NCBI GenBank assembly: GCA_936908745.1
Contig: CAKZFX010000022.1
Span: 62,001-126,000, forward strand
Source: an uncultured Chitinophagaceae bacterium
GTDB lineage: Bacteria; Bacteroidota; Bacteroidia; Chitinophagales; Chitinophagaceae
DNA: 64,000 nucleotides
Direction: 5' to 3'
Part shown: positions 33,155-43,009 of the stretch, piece after piece
Layout of the letters: each line of letters opens with the position of its first letter
Numbering within the stretch: position 1 is the first letter of the stretch
Translations under genes and position numbers: made by a program
Notes under the pieces: model-generated
Database searches by the model: none
Told to the model about the DNA's origin: nothing
Seen by the model: the letters and a program-made list of their open reading frames with translations, nothing else

Positions 33155-34030
33155 ATGTCTTTTTTCAGCATTATTCCCGATAAGCACGACGTATTGCAGG
33201 ACCATAATATTCCTGAAGAACGTCACACCTTACGAAGAAAGATCTATGTCATCATTTTTCAAAGCAATACGCCGGCCGGTAAAGCTTTTGATATCGGGCT
33301 GTTTATCCTGATATTGGCCAATATTGTGTTGCTTATTTTTGAAAGTGTGCCAACTGTGGCAGCCCGGCATGCCCATTTATTCCATATACTGGATTATTCT
33401 TTTATGGCGATTTTTACCATAGAGTACCTGCTGCGGCTGTATTGCGTGCGGGAAGCCAGACGGTATGCAAAAAGTTTTTATGGGATAATTGATTTTCTTG
33501 CTATCGTTCCGTCTTATGCCGAGTTTTTCCTTCCCAACTGGCATATGCTTATGATCATTCGCTCATTCCGCCTGCTGCGTGTGTTCCGTATATTCCGGAT
33601 GGTGCGCTTTTTAGATGAAAGCCGCTATATGCTTTTAGCATTGCTCAGAAGTTTTAATAAAATACTGGTATTCCTGTTTTTTATCGTGTTGCTTACTATT
33701 TTCCTGGGTTCTGTCATGTATGTGGTGGAGTACCAGCACAACCCGGGTTTTCACAGCATTCCACAAAGCATTTACTGGGCCATCGTAACCATCACCACAG
33801 TGGGCTATGGCGATGTGGCACCCATCACCGCCACCGGGAAAATCATTGCCTCTTTTATTATGATTTTAGGTTATGCTATCATAGCTGTGCCTACAGGTAT
33901 TATGTCTGCCTCATTGGTTTCGCAGTACAGGGATATGGATAATGATGACAGGGCCTGTGCCGTTTGTGGAAATAAAGACCATGCAAAAGATGCCGTTTTT
34001 TGTAAAAAGTGCGGGAATAAATTGGAGTAA
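33155..34030 (+). CDS. Voltage-gated-type potassium channel with C-terminal zinc ribbon
   Basis: 291 residues. Six membrane helices: S1-S3 (about 45-125), an S4 with Arg at every third position (R136, R139, R142, R145, R148, R151), then S5, pore and S6. The selectivity filter TVGYGD (215-220) is that of a K+ channel. After S6 the short cytoplasmic tail ends in a zinc-ribbon with Cys268, Cys271, Cys283 and Cys286. Bacterial Kv-like channels usually lack such a tail; it may sense zinc or redox state or assist tetramer assembly (inference). Single gene, 154 bases before lepA. Confidence 0.92.
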   Translation: MSFFSIIPDKHDVLQDHNIPEERHTLRRKIYVIIFQSNTPAGKAFDIGLFILILANIVLLIFESVPTVAARHAHLFHILDYSFMAIFTIEYLLRLYCVREARRYAKSFYGIIDFLAIVPSYAEFFLPNWHMLMIIRSFRLLRVFRIFRMVRFLDESRYMLLALLRSFNKILVFLFFIVLLTIFLGSVMYVVEYQHNPGFHSIPQSIYWAIVTITTVGYGDVAPITATGKIIASFIMILGYAIIAVPTGIMSASLVSQYRDMDNDDRACAVCGNKDHAKDAVFCKKCGNKLE

Positions 34031-34147
34031 AACGCACGCTGTACTTAAATCTACGAATTTTTCGTAGATGATTTCCCCCTGTGCGAAGCGTCACGCTTGG
34101 CACAATGCACCCGGGTAAACAATCCCTTAAAAGCCGCCCTTTTTTCG

Positions 34148-34155
34148 TACCTTTG
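34148..34155 (+). promoter_or_regulatory. -7 promoter element of lepA
   Basis: TACCTTTG fits TAnnTTTG. Transcription would start near 34161, so translation must begin at the ATG at 34184 and not at the in-frame codon at 34097. Confidence 0.55.
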
Positions 34156-34183
34156 GCGCCTCCCGGAAAAACGGGAAACGTAC

Positions 34184-35977
34184 ATGAAGAATATCCGGAA
34201 TTTTTGCATCATCGCCCATATTGACCACGGTAAAAGCACATTGGCTGACAGGCTGTTACAAAGTACCAACACCATCAGCGACCGCGAAATGATGGACCAG
34301 GTGCTGGACGATATGGACCTGGAACGTGAAAAAGGCATTACCATCAAGAGCCATGCGATCCAGATCAATTATAAACATACAGACGGGCAGGAGTATATCC
34401 TGAACCTGATTGATACACCGGGGCACGTAGATTTCAGCTATGAAGTGAGCCGGGCATTGGCTGCCTGCGAAGGTTGCCTGCTGCTGGTGGATGCCACACA
34501 GGGCATACAGGCGCAGACCATTTCCAATTTATACCTTGCTATTGACAACGATCTTGAGATCATTCCCGTGATCAACAAGATTGATATGGATGGTGCGATG
34601 ATCGAAGAGGTGGAAGACCAGATCATTGACCTGATCGGTTGTAAGCGGGAAGAGATTTTGCATGCCAGCGGACGTACCGGCCTGGGCGTGGAGAAAGTAC
34701 TGGATGCCATCGTAAACCGTATCCCCGCTCCAACAGGTAATCCTGATGCGCCTTTGCAGGCGTTGATCTTTGATAGTGTGTTTAACTCTTTCCGTGGTAT
34801 CATCGTTTACTACCGGATATTGAACGGCTCTATCAAGAAAGGTGATAATGTAAAGTTTGTAAGCACCAGCCAGGAGTATGGGGCCGATGAAGTGGGTATC
34901 CTGAAACTGAAGATGACCGAGAAGAATGAAGTAAAGTGTGGCGATGTGGGTTATATCATCACCGGTATCAAGAATGCGAAAGAGGTAAAAGTGGGTGATA
35001 CCATCACACTGGCGGCTAACCCGACACAGGAAGCGATCAAAGGTTTTGAAGAAGTGAAGCCGATGGTATTTGCCGGTATCTTCCCGGTGAATACAGATGA
35101 GTTTGAAGAGCTGCGTGATTGTATGGATAAGTTGCAGTTGAATGATGCGTCACTGACATACGAACTGGAAACATCACAAGCCCTTGGCTTTGGTTTCCGA
35201 TGCGGCTTCCTTGGAATGCTGCACATGGAGATCATCCAGGAGCGTTTGGAACGTGAGTTTGACCAGACGGTGATCACCACCGTGCCAAACGTAAGCTTTA
35301 TTGCTTACACAACGAAAGACGAAAAGATCATTGTCAATAACCCGACCGAGTTTCCCGACCCGGTAAAAACGGAACGTATCGAAGAGCCGTTTATCAAAGC
35401 ACAGATCATTACCAAGCCGGAGTATATCGGCAATATCATGACGCTTTGTTTGGGCAAACGTGGTATCCTTATCAATCAAAGCTACCTGACACAAACAAGG
35501 GTGGAGTTGATTTTTGAAATGCCATTGACAGAGATCGTATTTGATTTTTATGATAAGCTGAAGTCGCAAACGAGAGGTTATGCTTCGTTTGATTATCACC
35601 CGATCGGCTATCGTGACAGTGATATCGTGAAGATGGATATTTTATTGAACGGTGATAAAGTAGATGCGTTGAGCGCCTTGATCCACCGTGGCCGTGCGCA
35701 GGATTTTGGACGTAAGCTTTGCGAGAAGTTGAAAGAGTTGTTACCACGACAACAGTTCCAGATTGCTATACAGGCTGCTATCGGCGCTAAAGTGGTAGCA
35801 AGGGAAAATATATCAGCTATGCGTAAGGATGTAACCGCTAAATGTTATGGTGGTGATATCAGCCGTAAACGTAAGCTGTTGGAAAAACAGAAAGAAGGTA
35901 AGAAGCGTATGCGCCAGATTGGAAACGTGGAAGTTCCACAGGAAGCCTTCCTGGCTGTGTTGAAACTCGATGATTAG
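34184..35977 (+). CDS. lepA: Elongation factor 4 (LepA)
   Basis: 597 residues, normal length. The GTPase domain begins almost at the start (NIRNFCIIAHIDHGKSTLADR, G1 loop AHIDHGKST), with DTPGHVDFSYEV (G3) and NKIDMD (G4). The C-terminal domain unique to LepA ends AIGAKVVARENISAMRKDV and GNVEVPQEAF. LepA acts on ribosomes in translation, assisting back-translocation or ribosome assembly under stress. I start at MKNIRNF; the longer reading frame runs through the promoter. Single gene with a strong terminator. Confidence 0.98.
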   Translation: MKNIRNFCIIAHIDHGKSTLADRLLQSTNTISDREMMDQVLDDMDLEREKGITIKSHAIQINYKHTDGQEYILNLIDTPGHVDFSYEVSRALAACEGCLLLVDATQGIQAQTISNLYLAIDNDLEIIPVINKIDMDGAMIEEVEDQIIDLIGCKREEILHASGRTGLGVEKVLDAIVNRIPAPTGNPDAPLQALIFDSVFNSFRGIIVYYRILNGSIKKGDNVKFVSTSQEYGADEVGILKLKMTEKNEVKCGDVGYIITGIKNAKEVKVGDTITLAANPTQEAIKGFEEVKPMVFAGIFPVNTDEFEELRDCMDKLQLNDASLTYELETSQALGFGFRCGFLGMLHMEIIQERLEREFDQTVITTVPNVSFIAYTTKDEKIIVNNPTEFPDPVKTERIEEPFIKAQIITKPEYIGNIMTLCLGKRGILINQSYLTQTRVELIFEMPLTEIVFDFYDKLKSQTRGYASFDYHPIGYRDSDIVKMDILLNGDKVDALSALIHRGRAQDFGRKLCEKLKELLPRQQFQIAIQAAIGAKVVARENISAMRKDVTAKCYGGDISRKRKLLEKQKEGKKRMRQIGNVEVPQEAFLAVLKLDD

Positions 35978-36000
35978 AAAATTTCGTAACTTTGTAGGAT

Positions 36001-36037
36001 AAAGAGTGCCGGTTTTATTGCCGGCACTCTTTTGTTT
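36001..36037 (+). terminator. Terminator of lepA, shared with czcA
   Basis: AGAGTGCCGG and CCGGCACTCT form a 10-bp perfect stem with a TTTTATTG loop, then TTTTGTTTTT. It lies between the converging lepA and the czcA-type gene, whose stop follows at 36038. Confidence 0.9.
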
Positions 36038-39000
36038 TTAAGCAGTGGTGATGCTTCTTTTTATAGCTGATTTCCTGTAAAATATCCAGAACATGATCGG
36101 GAAAACCAGCAGGGTAAGAATGGTGGCTGTCACTAATCCTCCAATGATAGCGACGGCTAATGGTTTTTGACTTTCAGAACCAATACCTGTAGATAATGCC
36201 GCAGGCAAAAGTCCAAGCATGGCCATTAAGGCTGTCATTACCACAGGTCGTATGCGGCTTTGTAGTCCTTCTTTAATCGCCATATCGAGCGGTAGTTTCT
36301 TTCGGAGATTTTGATGAAAGACGGTAATAAGAATTACGCCGTTTTGAACACAAATACCAAAGAGGGCAATAAACCCGACACCTGCCGATATACCGAAGTT
36401 GATACCGGAGATATGCAAAGCGAGTATACCGCCAATTAATGCAAAAGGAACATTGATCAATACGAGTCCTGCATCTTTTGCATTGCCAAAAGTGATGAAC
36501 AACAGGATAAAGATCGCCAGCAAACTGATAGGTACAACCGTTCCTAATTGTTTGGTAGCCCTTACCTGGTTTTCAAATTCGCCCGCCCACTGAATGCTGT
36601 AACCTTTTGGCAGCTTTACAGATTTGTTTACTTTTTCCATCGCTTCCTTGATCGTGCTGCCAAGGTCTCTTTCACGTACGGTGAATTTTACACCAATAAA
36701 TCGTTTGTTGGCATCACGGTAAATGAATGCGGGACCGGTTGCTTTTTTCAGGTCGGCAATATTGCTCAACGGGATTTTGCTGCCTTTGATGGTCGGCACC
36801 ATCAACGCCATAATATCCGTTTCATCTTTACGGTATTCAGGACTATAGCGTATGCGGATATCAAATTTGCGTTCGCCTTCATATTTTTCCGTCGCTGTTT
36901 TTCCACCGATGGCCATTTCAATAACAGCTTGTGCATCGGCTGCAGATACGCCATATAAGGCCATCTTTTCTTCGTCCAGCAGTACGCTGATTTCCGGCTG
37001 ACCTACATTGCGCAGGATGCCGGCATCTTTGATACCGTGAACAGATTGCACCTGTTGCAACACTTCATCGGCAATGGCATCGAGTTTGTCTAAGTCATCT
37101 CCGAATATTTTGACAGCGTTGTTCGCATTCATACCGGCTACGGCTTCTGCTACGTTGTCAATGATGGGTTGGGAGTAGTTATAATTGATACCCTGGAATA
37201 CTTTGAGCTTGGTGTCCATTTCTTCCACCAGCTGATCCATGGATACTTTTCGTTTCCATTCCTTTTTCGGTTTCAGGTTTACCTGCATTTGCACATAGTA
37301 GAAACCGCTGGGATCAGTACCATCGTTGCTTCTGCCGGTTTGAGAAAGCACACCATTTACTTCTTCAAATTCATTTAGTTTTTCACGAAGCTCGTGGGTG
37401 ATATTCACCGTTTCTTTGAGCGACATACTCATCGGCATTTTGGCTTCCACCCATAGTGCGCCTTCATTTAATGGCGGCAGAAATTCGGTACCGAGAAATT
37501 TAGCCGAGTAAAGAGTGATCAACAGGAAAGCAAAAGCGCCGACAAGGCTTTTTCTTTTATTCCGGAAACACCAGCGGAATGCACCACCTGTCGCATTGTT
37601 AAAGAAACGGACGATAAAGTTGTTTCGCTCCTTTACATTTTTCTTAAGAAGAATAGAACAAAGCACAGGAACGAGTGTCAAAGTAAAGATCAATGCGCCG
37701 AGCAGGGCAAAACCTAATGTCCACGCCAGCGGTGAAAACATTTTTCCTTCTACTTTCTGGAATGTAAAAATCGGCAGCAAGGCGGTGATGATGATCAGTT
37801 TTGAAAAGAAAACCGCCTTTCCTAAATCACCACCTATTTTTTTCAGTAAGCCCAGTTTTGCCAGTTTGTTGAACCGTGGCATACCCACTTTTTCAGCCTG
37901 GTGGGCAAGGGCAACGAACATTCCTTCCACCATGACCACAGCTCCGTCAATAATGATCCCGAAGTCAATCGCCCCCAGCGAGATCAGGTTTGCACTCATA
38001 CCTTTTAGCCGTAAACAGAAGAAGGCGAATAAGAGTGAGAGCGGAATAATAACAGATACGATAACGGTAGTTCGCCAGTCGGCCATAAATATGAAAACGA
38101 TAACGGTAACGAGGATGATACCTTCCAGCACGTTGTGTGAAATGGTATCTGTACAATAGCTCATCAATACATCACGGTCATAGAATGTTTCCATTTTTAC
38201 ATCGCTGGGTAGCACGGTTGTATTGATCTCGTTTATTTTCTCTTTTACCCTTGCCAATACTTCGGCAGGGTTTTCATCTTTGCGCATTACGATGATACCT
38301 TCCACCACATCATCGTTTTCATCCAGGCCCACTTGCCCGACACGTGGTAAGGCGCTTTCTTTGATCTCGGCCACATGACGCACCAATACCGGCGCATCAT
38401 CGTTTTGCTGGATGATAATGTTTCCGATGTCGCTGATACTGTTGAGAAGACCGATACCTCTTACCACGTACGCCTGGTTGTTTTTTTCGATCACATCGCC
38501 GCCAACGTTGAGGTTGCTTTTTGAAACCGCTTCAAATACTTCGAGCGGTGTGATATCATATTTGTGCAACAGGGTAGGGTTGACCTGTATCTCGTATATT
38601 TTTTCTTCGCCGCCAAAAGCTACCACATCTGCCACACCGGGAACGGCCCTTAGTCTTCTGTCAATCGTCCAGTTTTGGATCGTAAGCAGTTCACGACTGT
38701 TGCGGGTCGGGCTTTTCAATACATACCGGAAGATCTCGCCTGTGGGCCCATAAGGCGGCTGCACATCAGGATCAACACCTTCAGGCAGGCTCACCGTTCG
38801 TAGCTGGTTATTCACCTGTTGCCGTGCAAAGAAGTCATCCACACCATCTTCAAAGATGATTTTCATAACGCTGAGTCCAAACATCGTGATGCTGCGGACA
38901 TTTGTTTTGCGTTGCACACTGTTCATAGCGACTTCCGTGGGTCTTGTTACAAAGCGTTCCACTTCCTCGGCGCTGCGGCCGGGCCATTGTGTTACGATTA

Positions 39001-39151
39001 TTATTTGCGTGTTGGTAACATCGGGGAACGCTTCAATCGGTGTACGGAAGAAGCTGATTGCCCCTGCGATGATCAGCACAAGGGTCATGAAGAAAACAAA
39101 GAATTTATTTTTTAGCGAAAACGCTACTATGTTTCTGATAAACTTATTCAT
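36038..39151 (-). CDS. czcA: Heavy-metal efflux RND pump, CzcA/CusA type
   Basis: 1037 residues, the inner-membrane proton-driven pump of a tripartite metal exporter. Twelve membrane helices with two large periplasmic loops are evident. The proton-relay helix carries DFGIIIDGAVVMVEG, the acid pattern of the heavy-metal (HME) RND subfamily, and FPDVTNTQIIIVTQWPGRSA near the N-terminus is a family landmark. Which ion it moves (Co/Zn/Cd, Ni or Cu/Ag) is not decided by sequence here. It is the last gene of the operon with the adaptor and TolC genes. Confidence 0.95.
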   Translation of the reverse strand: MNKFIRNIVAFSLKNKFFVFFMTLVLIIAGAISFFRTPIEAFPDVTNTQIIIVTQWPGRSAEEVERFVTRPTEVAMNSVQRKTNVRSITMFGLSVMKIIFEDGVDDFFARQQVNNQLRTVSLPEGVDPDVQPPYGPTGEIFRYVLKSPTRNSRELLTIQNWTIDRRLRAVPGVADVVAFGGEEKIYEIQVNPTLLHKYDITPLEVFEAVSKSNLNVGGDVIEKNNQAYVVRGIGLLNSISDIGNIIIQQNDDAPVLVRHVAEIKESALPRVGQVGLDENDDVVEGIIVMRKDENPAEVLARVKEKINEINTTVLPSDVKMETFYDRDVLMSYCTDTISHNVLEGIILVTVIVFIFMADWRTTVIVSVIIPLSLLFAFFCLRLKGMSANLISLGAIDFGIIIDGAVVMVEGMFVALAHQAEKVGMPRFNKLAKLGLLKKIGGDLGKAVFFSKLIIITALLPIFTFQKVEGKMFSPLAWTLGFALLGALIFTLTLVPVLCSILLKKNVKERNNFIVRFFNNATGGAFRWCFRNKRKSLVGAFAFLLITLYSAKFLGTEFLPPLNEGALWVEAKMPMSMSLKETVNITHELREKLNEFEEVNGVLSQTGRSNDGTDPSGFYYVQMQVNLKPKKEWKRKVSMDQLVEEMDTKLKVFQGINYNYSQPIIDNVAEAVAGMNANNAVKIFGDDLDKLDAIADEVLQQVQSVHGIKDAGILRNVGQPEISVLLDEEKMALYGVSAADAQAVIEMAIGGKTATEKYEGERKFDIRIRYSPEYRKDETDIMALMVPTIKGSKIPLSNIADLKKATGPAFIYRDANKRFIGVKFTVRERDLGSTIKEAMEKVNKSVKLPKGYSIQWAGEFENQVRATKQLGTVVPISLLAIFILLFITFGNAKDAGLVLINVPFALIGGILALHISGINFGISAGVGFIALFGICVQNGVILITVFHQNLRKKLPLDMAIKEGLQSRIRPVVMTALMAMLGLLPAALSTGIGSESQKPLAVAIIGGLVTATILTLLVFPIMFWIFYRKSAIKRSITTA

Positions 39152-39240
39152 ACAGGAGTTTTTGATCCCGCCGCCCGGCGGGATATATGATTAAACCTTT
39201 TGTGTTATGCATTCAATGCGTCTCTCTTTTTGAGAGACTG

Positions 39241-40329
39241 TTAGTCATTGATTGCATCATAGATCAGCAACGCATTTTTACTGATCACTTTTTCACCGGG
39301 TTGTAAACCTGTTGAGAAGTAAGTAATGCCGGCTGTTGTTTTTAAAGGTTCCACTATTCTTGTTTCAATACTGTCTCTTTGATGAAAGAGCATTACATAG
39401 TATTTGCTTTTGTCAAAGACAACGGCTTCGGCAGGGATAGCCGGTTTTTGTTCTCCTTCATCGCGGGTGATGAATACAGTGGCCGCCATATCAGGTTTCA
39501 ATGTGAAACCGGGATTGGGCAGGCGAATGCGTATTTTAAGCGTCTTTGTTACAGGGTCGAGTATATTTAATATTTTATCAATTTTTCCATAGAAACGTTT
39601 GCCGGGATAGCTGAGCAGTTCTATTTCCACGGGCATGTTCATTGATAGTTTGCTGATCTCTGTTTCATATACGTTTGCGGTAACAAATACTTCGTCAATC
39701 TGCGCAATGGTAAATATGCTTTCATTTAATCCCGATGGCAGTTGCATATCCGCATTTATTTTTTTATCGGTGATAAAGCCGCTGATAGGGGCGACCACAT
39801 TGTAGTAAGAGCCTTTGCCTGCATTGTAAATCTTAAACACCTCGTTGATACGATTGAGCTCTGCTTCGGCTGTTTCCACTTCTTTTTTTGCCGCTACGAT
39901 ATCCCGTTCTGTATTGAGTTTTGATTCATATAATTCTGTTGCGGTTTTGAGGTTTTTATTCGCCACTAATAAGTCTGTTTCCGCATCTCTTTTTTCTTTT
40001 TCAAAACCGGCAATGTCCGTGCTCCGGATGGTTGCCAGTGTTTGTCCTTTTTGCACATAGTCGCCTAAGGATACATTGAGTTTTGTGACATACCCGGCTA
40101 CCACAGGGAATATGGATGTTATTTTGTTTTCTTCCGGTGTGATTTTGCCCGAAAATTTCAGTTCACTTTTTACAGCCGCCAACTGAACCGTGTCAATTTG
40201 TATGCGGCTCAACATGGTATCTGTGAGTATAAATTTTGTACTGGTTTCCACCTCTTTTTTGCCGCCACAGGATGTTAAAAGCGTGGCCAGCAGTAAGGAT
40301 GTTGTTGTTATTGAAAGTATATGTTTCAT
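39241..40329 (-). CDS. czcB: RND efflux periplasmic adaptor lipoprotein, CzcB type
   Basis: 362 residues. A lipoprotein signal ending LATLLTSC anchors it to a membrane. The barrel-sandwich halves are recognisable (FPVVAGYVTKLNVSLGDYVQKG and NVVAPISGFITDKKI), joined by an alpha-helical hairpin at about 110-165, then a beta-barrel and membrane-proximal domain. It links the RND pump to the outer-membrane channel and may hand metal to the pump. It lies between the TolC gene (17 bases upstream) and the pump gene (89 bases downstream). Confidence 0.93.
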   Translation of the reverse strand: MKHILSITTTSLLLATLLTSCGGKKEVETSTKFILTDTMLSRIQIDTVQLAAVKSELKFSGKITPEENKITSIFPVVAGYVTKLNVSLGDYVQKGQTLATIRSTDIAGFEKEKRDAETDLLVANKNLKTATELYESKLNTERDIVAAKKEVETAEAELNRINEVFKIYNAGKGSYYNVVAPISGFITDKKINADMQLPSGLNESIFTIAQIDEVFVTANVYETEISKLSMNMPVEIELLSYPGKRFYGKIDKILNILDPVTKTLKIRIRLPNPGFTLKPDMAATVFITRDEGEQKPAIPAEAVVFDKSKYYVMLFHQRDSIETRIVEPLKTTAGITYFSTGLQPGEKVISKNALLIYDAIND

Positions 40330-40346
40330 AATTGGAATGGTTGTGG

Positions 40347-41591
40347 TTATTTTTTTAATTTTTCGCCGATTGTGTATTCAATATCTTCCCAGGCTATGCG
40401 CCATTGTTTTTCAAGCTGGTTGAGTTGCTGAACGGCGAGGTTGTAGTTTTCAAAGAAGTCAAGAAATTCAAGTATTGAAATGTTGCCTTTGTTGAAGTTT
40501 TCGATCACATGCTGGTTGACCAGTGAAAAGTCTTTATTAAAACTTTTTTGCAGTTCATTGTATTCTTTGTCAGTTTCTTTCAGCCGGGAAAGGCTGGCAA
40601 AGACTTCGCTTTCGACCTGTTTTTCCCTGTATTTAACCACGGTTTCGGCCGATTGTATCATTGCCTTTGCCGATTTGATATTTCCCTGGTTCCGGTTAAA
40701 GAAAGGAAGATCAATTGCTGCACGTACGCTATACAGGTTGTCTACATAGCTGCTACGCTGATCATAGCCTGCACCGATAGTGATGTCCGGCCTGGCCAAT
40801 GCTTTTTGAAGATTGTAGTTGAGTTGTTCCTGTTTCAGCCTGCTTTGTTCCAATTGCATATCCGGGCGGTTGTTCAGCGCTTTTTGGACCAGGTCAGCGG
40901 CAACAGGCAGTGATGTATGGGTGATATTTTCTTTGACAGGTATTACAACGGCGGAAGTGTCCAGTAACAGTTGTAATGTTTGCCTCGCCGTTATTGCTTC
41001 CATGATCACGGCATTGCGGTCTGCACTTAGCTGTATATATTCTGTCCGCAACCGGATTACATCCTTCAACGAGACATTTCTTTTTTCAGATTGATCCTGG
41101 TAGGCATTAATGATACGCTGTAGCATTTCCAACTGCCCATTGTATGTTTTTGTGAGTTCATTCGCAGCCGCAATAGTGTGAAAACTGTTGCTTAGCTCAT
41201 ATTTGAGTCCCCGCAATACTTCCAGCAGGACAATCGAAGCTTCATTGGTTTGCTCTTTAGCAAGACTTACCCTTTTGTTTCTTTTTCCTGCCAGTATGAT
41301 AAGCTGATCAACGCCGATTGTTTTTTGTCCTTTGTTGCCGATATCAAACCATTTATTATTGCTGCCCCAAACTGACAGTTCTGTTGAAAGCGTGGGGTTG
41401 TCATATAGTTTTTGTTGTATTTCGTTTGCTTTGGCGGCATCCACCTGGTATTTCATGGAAAGAAGAAACAGGTTCTTTTTTACAAATATTTCTTCCGCCT
41501 GCCCCAATGTGAGCCGGATGCTGTCGGGCTGTTGCTGCGCATGGGTATAATGACCCAGCACAACACAGCACAGCATAAGTAGTTTATGCAT
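40347..41591 (-). CDS. czcC: TolC-family outer-membrane efflux protein, CzcC type
   Basis: 414 residues. Signal peptide (MHKLLMLCCVVLGHYTHAQ) then the duplicated coiled-coil/beta-barrel OEP fold. LTLGQAEEIFVKKNLFLL and the Lys/Glu-rich helices before IGEKLKK at the C-terminus are typical. It forms the outer-membrane exit duct for the metal pump. First clear structural gene of the operon, preceded by a small exported protein. Confidence 0.92.
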   Translation of the reverse strand: MHKLLMLCCVVLGHYTHAQQQPDSIRLTLGQAEEIFVKKNLFLLSMKYQVDAAKANEIQQKLYDNPTLSTELSVWGSNNKWFDIGNKGQKTIGVDQLIILAGKRNKRVSLAKEQTNEASIVLLEVLRGLKYELSNSFHTIAAANELTKTYNGQLEMLQRIINAYQDQSEKRNVSLKDVIRLRTEYIQLSADRNAVIMEAITARQTLQLLLDTSAVVIPVKENITHTSLPVAADLVQKALNNRPDMQLEQSRLKQEQLNYNLQKALARPDITIGAGYDQRSSYVDNLYSVRAAIDLPFFNRNQGNIKSAKAMIQSAETVVKYREKQVESEVFASLSRLKETDKEYNELQKSFNKDFSLVNQHVIENFNKGNISILEFLDFFENYNLAVQQLNQLEKQWRIAWEDIEYTIGEKLKK

Positions 41592-41683
41592 AGTAATGCT
41601 ATGTTAGTAGTAAATAAATAATGACCTGCTGTTGCTATAACAGCCGTTTTGCAACCGGTACGATTGCCATTTTTTAAAGTATA

Positions 41684-42064
41684 CTATGCGATAAGGTCGG
41701 GCGGGGGCGTAAGAATAGTGATAAAACCCTTGGGTAGTTTTTGCCGCTGGTTGCGGAGTATGTCAGCAATACTAAGTAACAGGAAGGGGGCGGGAACTGG
41801 TTTGTCTCTTCTTTCGCCAATGGAAAAGTCCTGTGTTACCGTTTTTTTGGCGATGCTTTTCTGGTCGCTTTCTTTGTTATCCGGCAACGACTCATCGGTT
41901 GCTTGCTCCAAAAGGTATTCTGAGATGGTTTCTATCTCGTTGTATTCTATAATGTCTGCGGAAGAAGAATTGTACGGCTCAGGCACATCCTCCACGTCAA
42001 TACTACGGTTAAGCAAAGACAGGGCTGTAAGCCATAAAACTATATGATAGAAAACGATACGCAT
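41684..42064 (-). CDS. Small membrane-targeted protein upstream of the efflux operon
   Basis: 126 residues. A hydrophobic N-terminus (MRIVFYHIVLWLTALSLL) could be a signal or anchor; the remainder is acidic, then polar, and ends in FITILTPPPDLIA. Proteins of this style often precede czcC-like genes in Bacteroidota, and a role in sensing or binding metal has been supposed but is not shown. It lies 92 bases before the TolC gene on the same strand. A TATATTTG -7 element at 42082-42075 sits nearly against the ATG. Confidence 0.68.
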   Translation of the reverse strand: MRIVFYHIVLWLTALSLLNRSIDVEDVPEPYNSSSADIIEYNEIETISEYLLEQATDESLPDNKESDQKSIAKKTVTQDFSIGERRDKPVPAPFLLLSIADILRNQRQKLPKGFITILTPPPDLIA

Positions 42065-42074
42065 TAAGCGGTGG

Positions 42075-42082
42075 CAAATATA
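42075..42082 (-). promoter_or_regulatory. -7 element of the efflux operon
   Basis: TATATTTG on the minus strand ends 11 bases before the ATG at 42064, implying a very short leader. No TTG is found 19 bases upstream, so an activator may be needed. Confidence 0.5.
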
Positions 42083-42199
42083 GTCCTGATATGTATAAGA
42101 TGGAAAGGCTGAATGTCAAAAAATATTTAAGAATTTATATAGGTTTGCCGGAGATGAGCGGTAAAAAATATTAATTGGCTCATTTTCATATATTGTAGC

Positions 42200-42979
42200 A
42201 TGATCAAAAGCCTGAAGTCTTTCTATGTGGCGCTGGTTGTTTTCAAAAGCAGGCTGCAATACCGGCTTCGGCATCTGTTAAAGACGACTACGCTAAAAGG
42301 CGTTAAGCTGATCATTAATGATGATGAAGTGCTTTCAAAAGATGCGTTGCTCAGCATATTTCAAGGTGGTTACGAGGATAAAGAAAACGAGATATTAAAA
42401 GATCATCTTGCAGCCAATGATATTGTGATAGAACTGGGAACAAGTGTTGGGTTTAATGCGATTAGTATTGCAAAGCTGAATGGCGGTAAAATTTTGTCAT
42501 ACGAAGCAAATCCGCGGTTGCTGTCATTGATTAAAAAGAACCAGCAGTTGAACAGGGTTTCTTTTGAAGTGAGGAATAAAGTGCTTGTTACCAATAAGGA
42601 TGCAGCGTCAAAAATAGCTTTCAATATTGCAGAGAATCCATGTATGTCTTCTTCCAAGCGGTTTGTTTTGAAGGAGCAGGTGATGAAAGAAGTTCTTGAA
42701 GTTGAAACAGAATACGCGGGTGAGGTATTTGACAGCCTGTTGCCGACATTTTTGGTTGTTGATATAGAAGGCGGCGAAGAGGACTTTTTCAGGAATGTGG
42801 ATTTGATCGCTCAGTCAACCATTCAAAAAATATTGCTGGAAGTACACCCTGAAATTATTGGAGAAGAAGCCTGTAAGGTTATTGTAAACGATCTTTTACA
42901 GGCAGGATTTGCCATTGCATCAAAAAGCAATGATAAAACGGTGCTTTTTTTTACACGAAATTCGCAGTACCCGGGTTGA
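42200..42979 (+). CDS. FkbM-family methyltransferase
   Basis: 259 residues. The SAM-binding loop is IVIELGTSVGFNAISIAK (about 75-92), and the downstream VVDIEGGEEDFF with EVHPE is the FkbM hallmark. These enzymes O-methylate sugars or polyketides; with glycosyltransferase and heptose genes nearby, methylation of a surface sugar is the likeliest role. It reads into the GT39-like gene 30 bases downstream, so the two form one unit. Confidence 0.87.
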   Translation: MIKSLKSFYVALVVFKSRLQYRLRHLLKTTTLKGVKLIINDDEVLSKDALLSIFQGGYEDKENEILKDHLAANDIVIELGTSVGFNAISIAKLNGGKILSYEANPRLLSLIKKNQQLNRVSFEVRNKVLVTNKDAASKIAFNIAENPCMSSSKRFVLKEQVMKEVLEVETEYAGEVFDSLLPTFLVVDIEGGEEDFFRNVDLIAQSTIQKILLEVHPEIIGEEACKVIVNDLLQAGFAIASKSNDKTVLFFTRNSQYPG

Positions 42980-43009
42980 TTCCTTTGTGATATTATACTA
43001 TATTAGTTT

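Noticed and set aside
34097..34183. Longer lepA start
   Set aside because: A -7 element at 34148-34155 lies inside it, and LepA begins directly before the GTPase domain.
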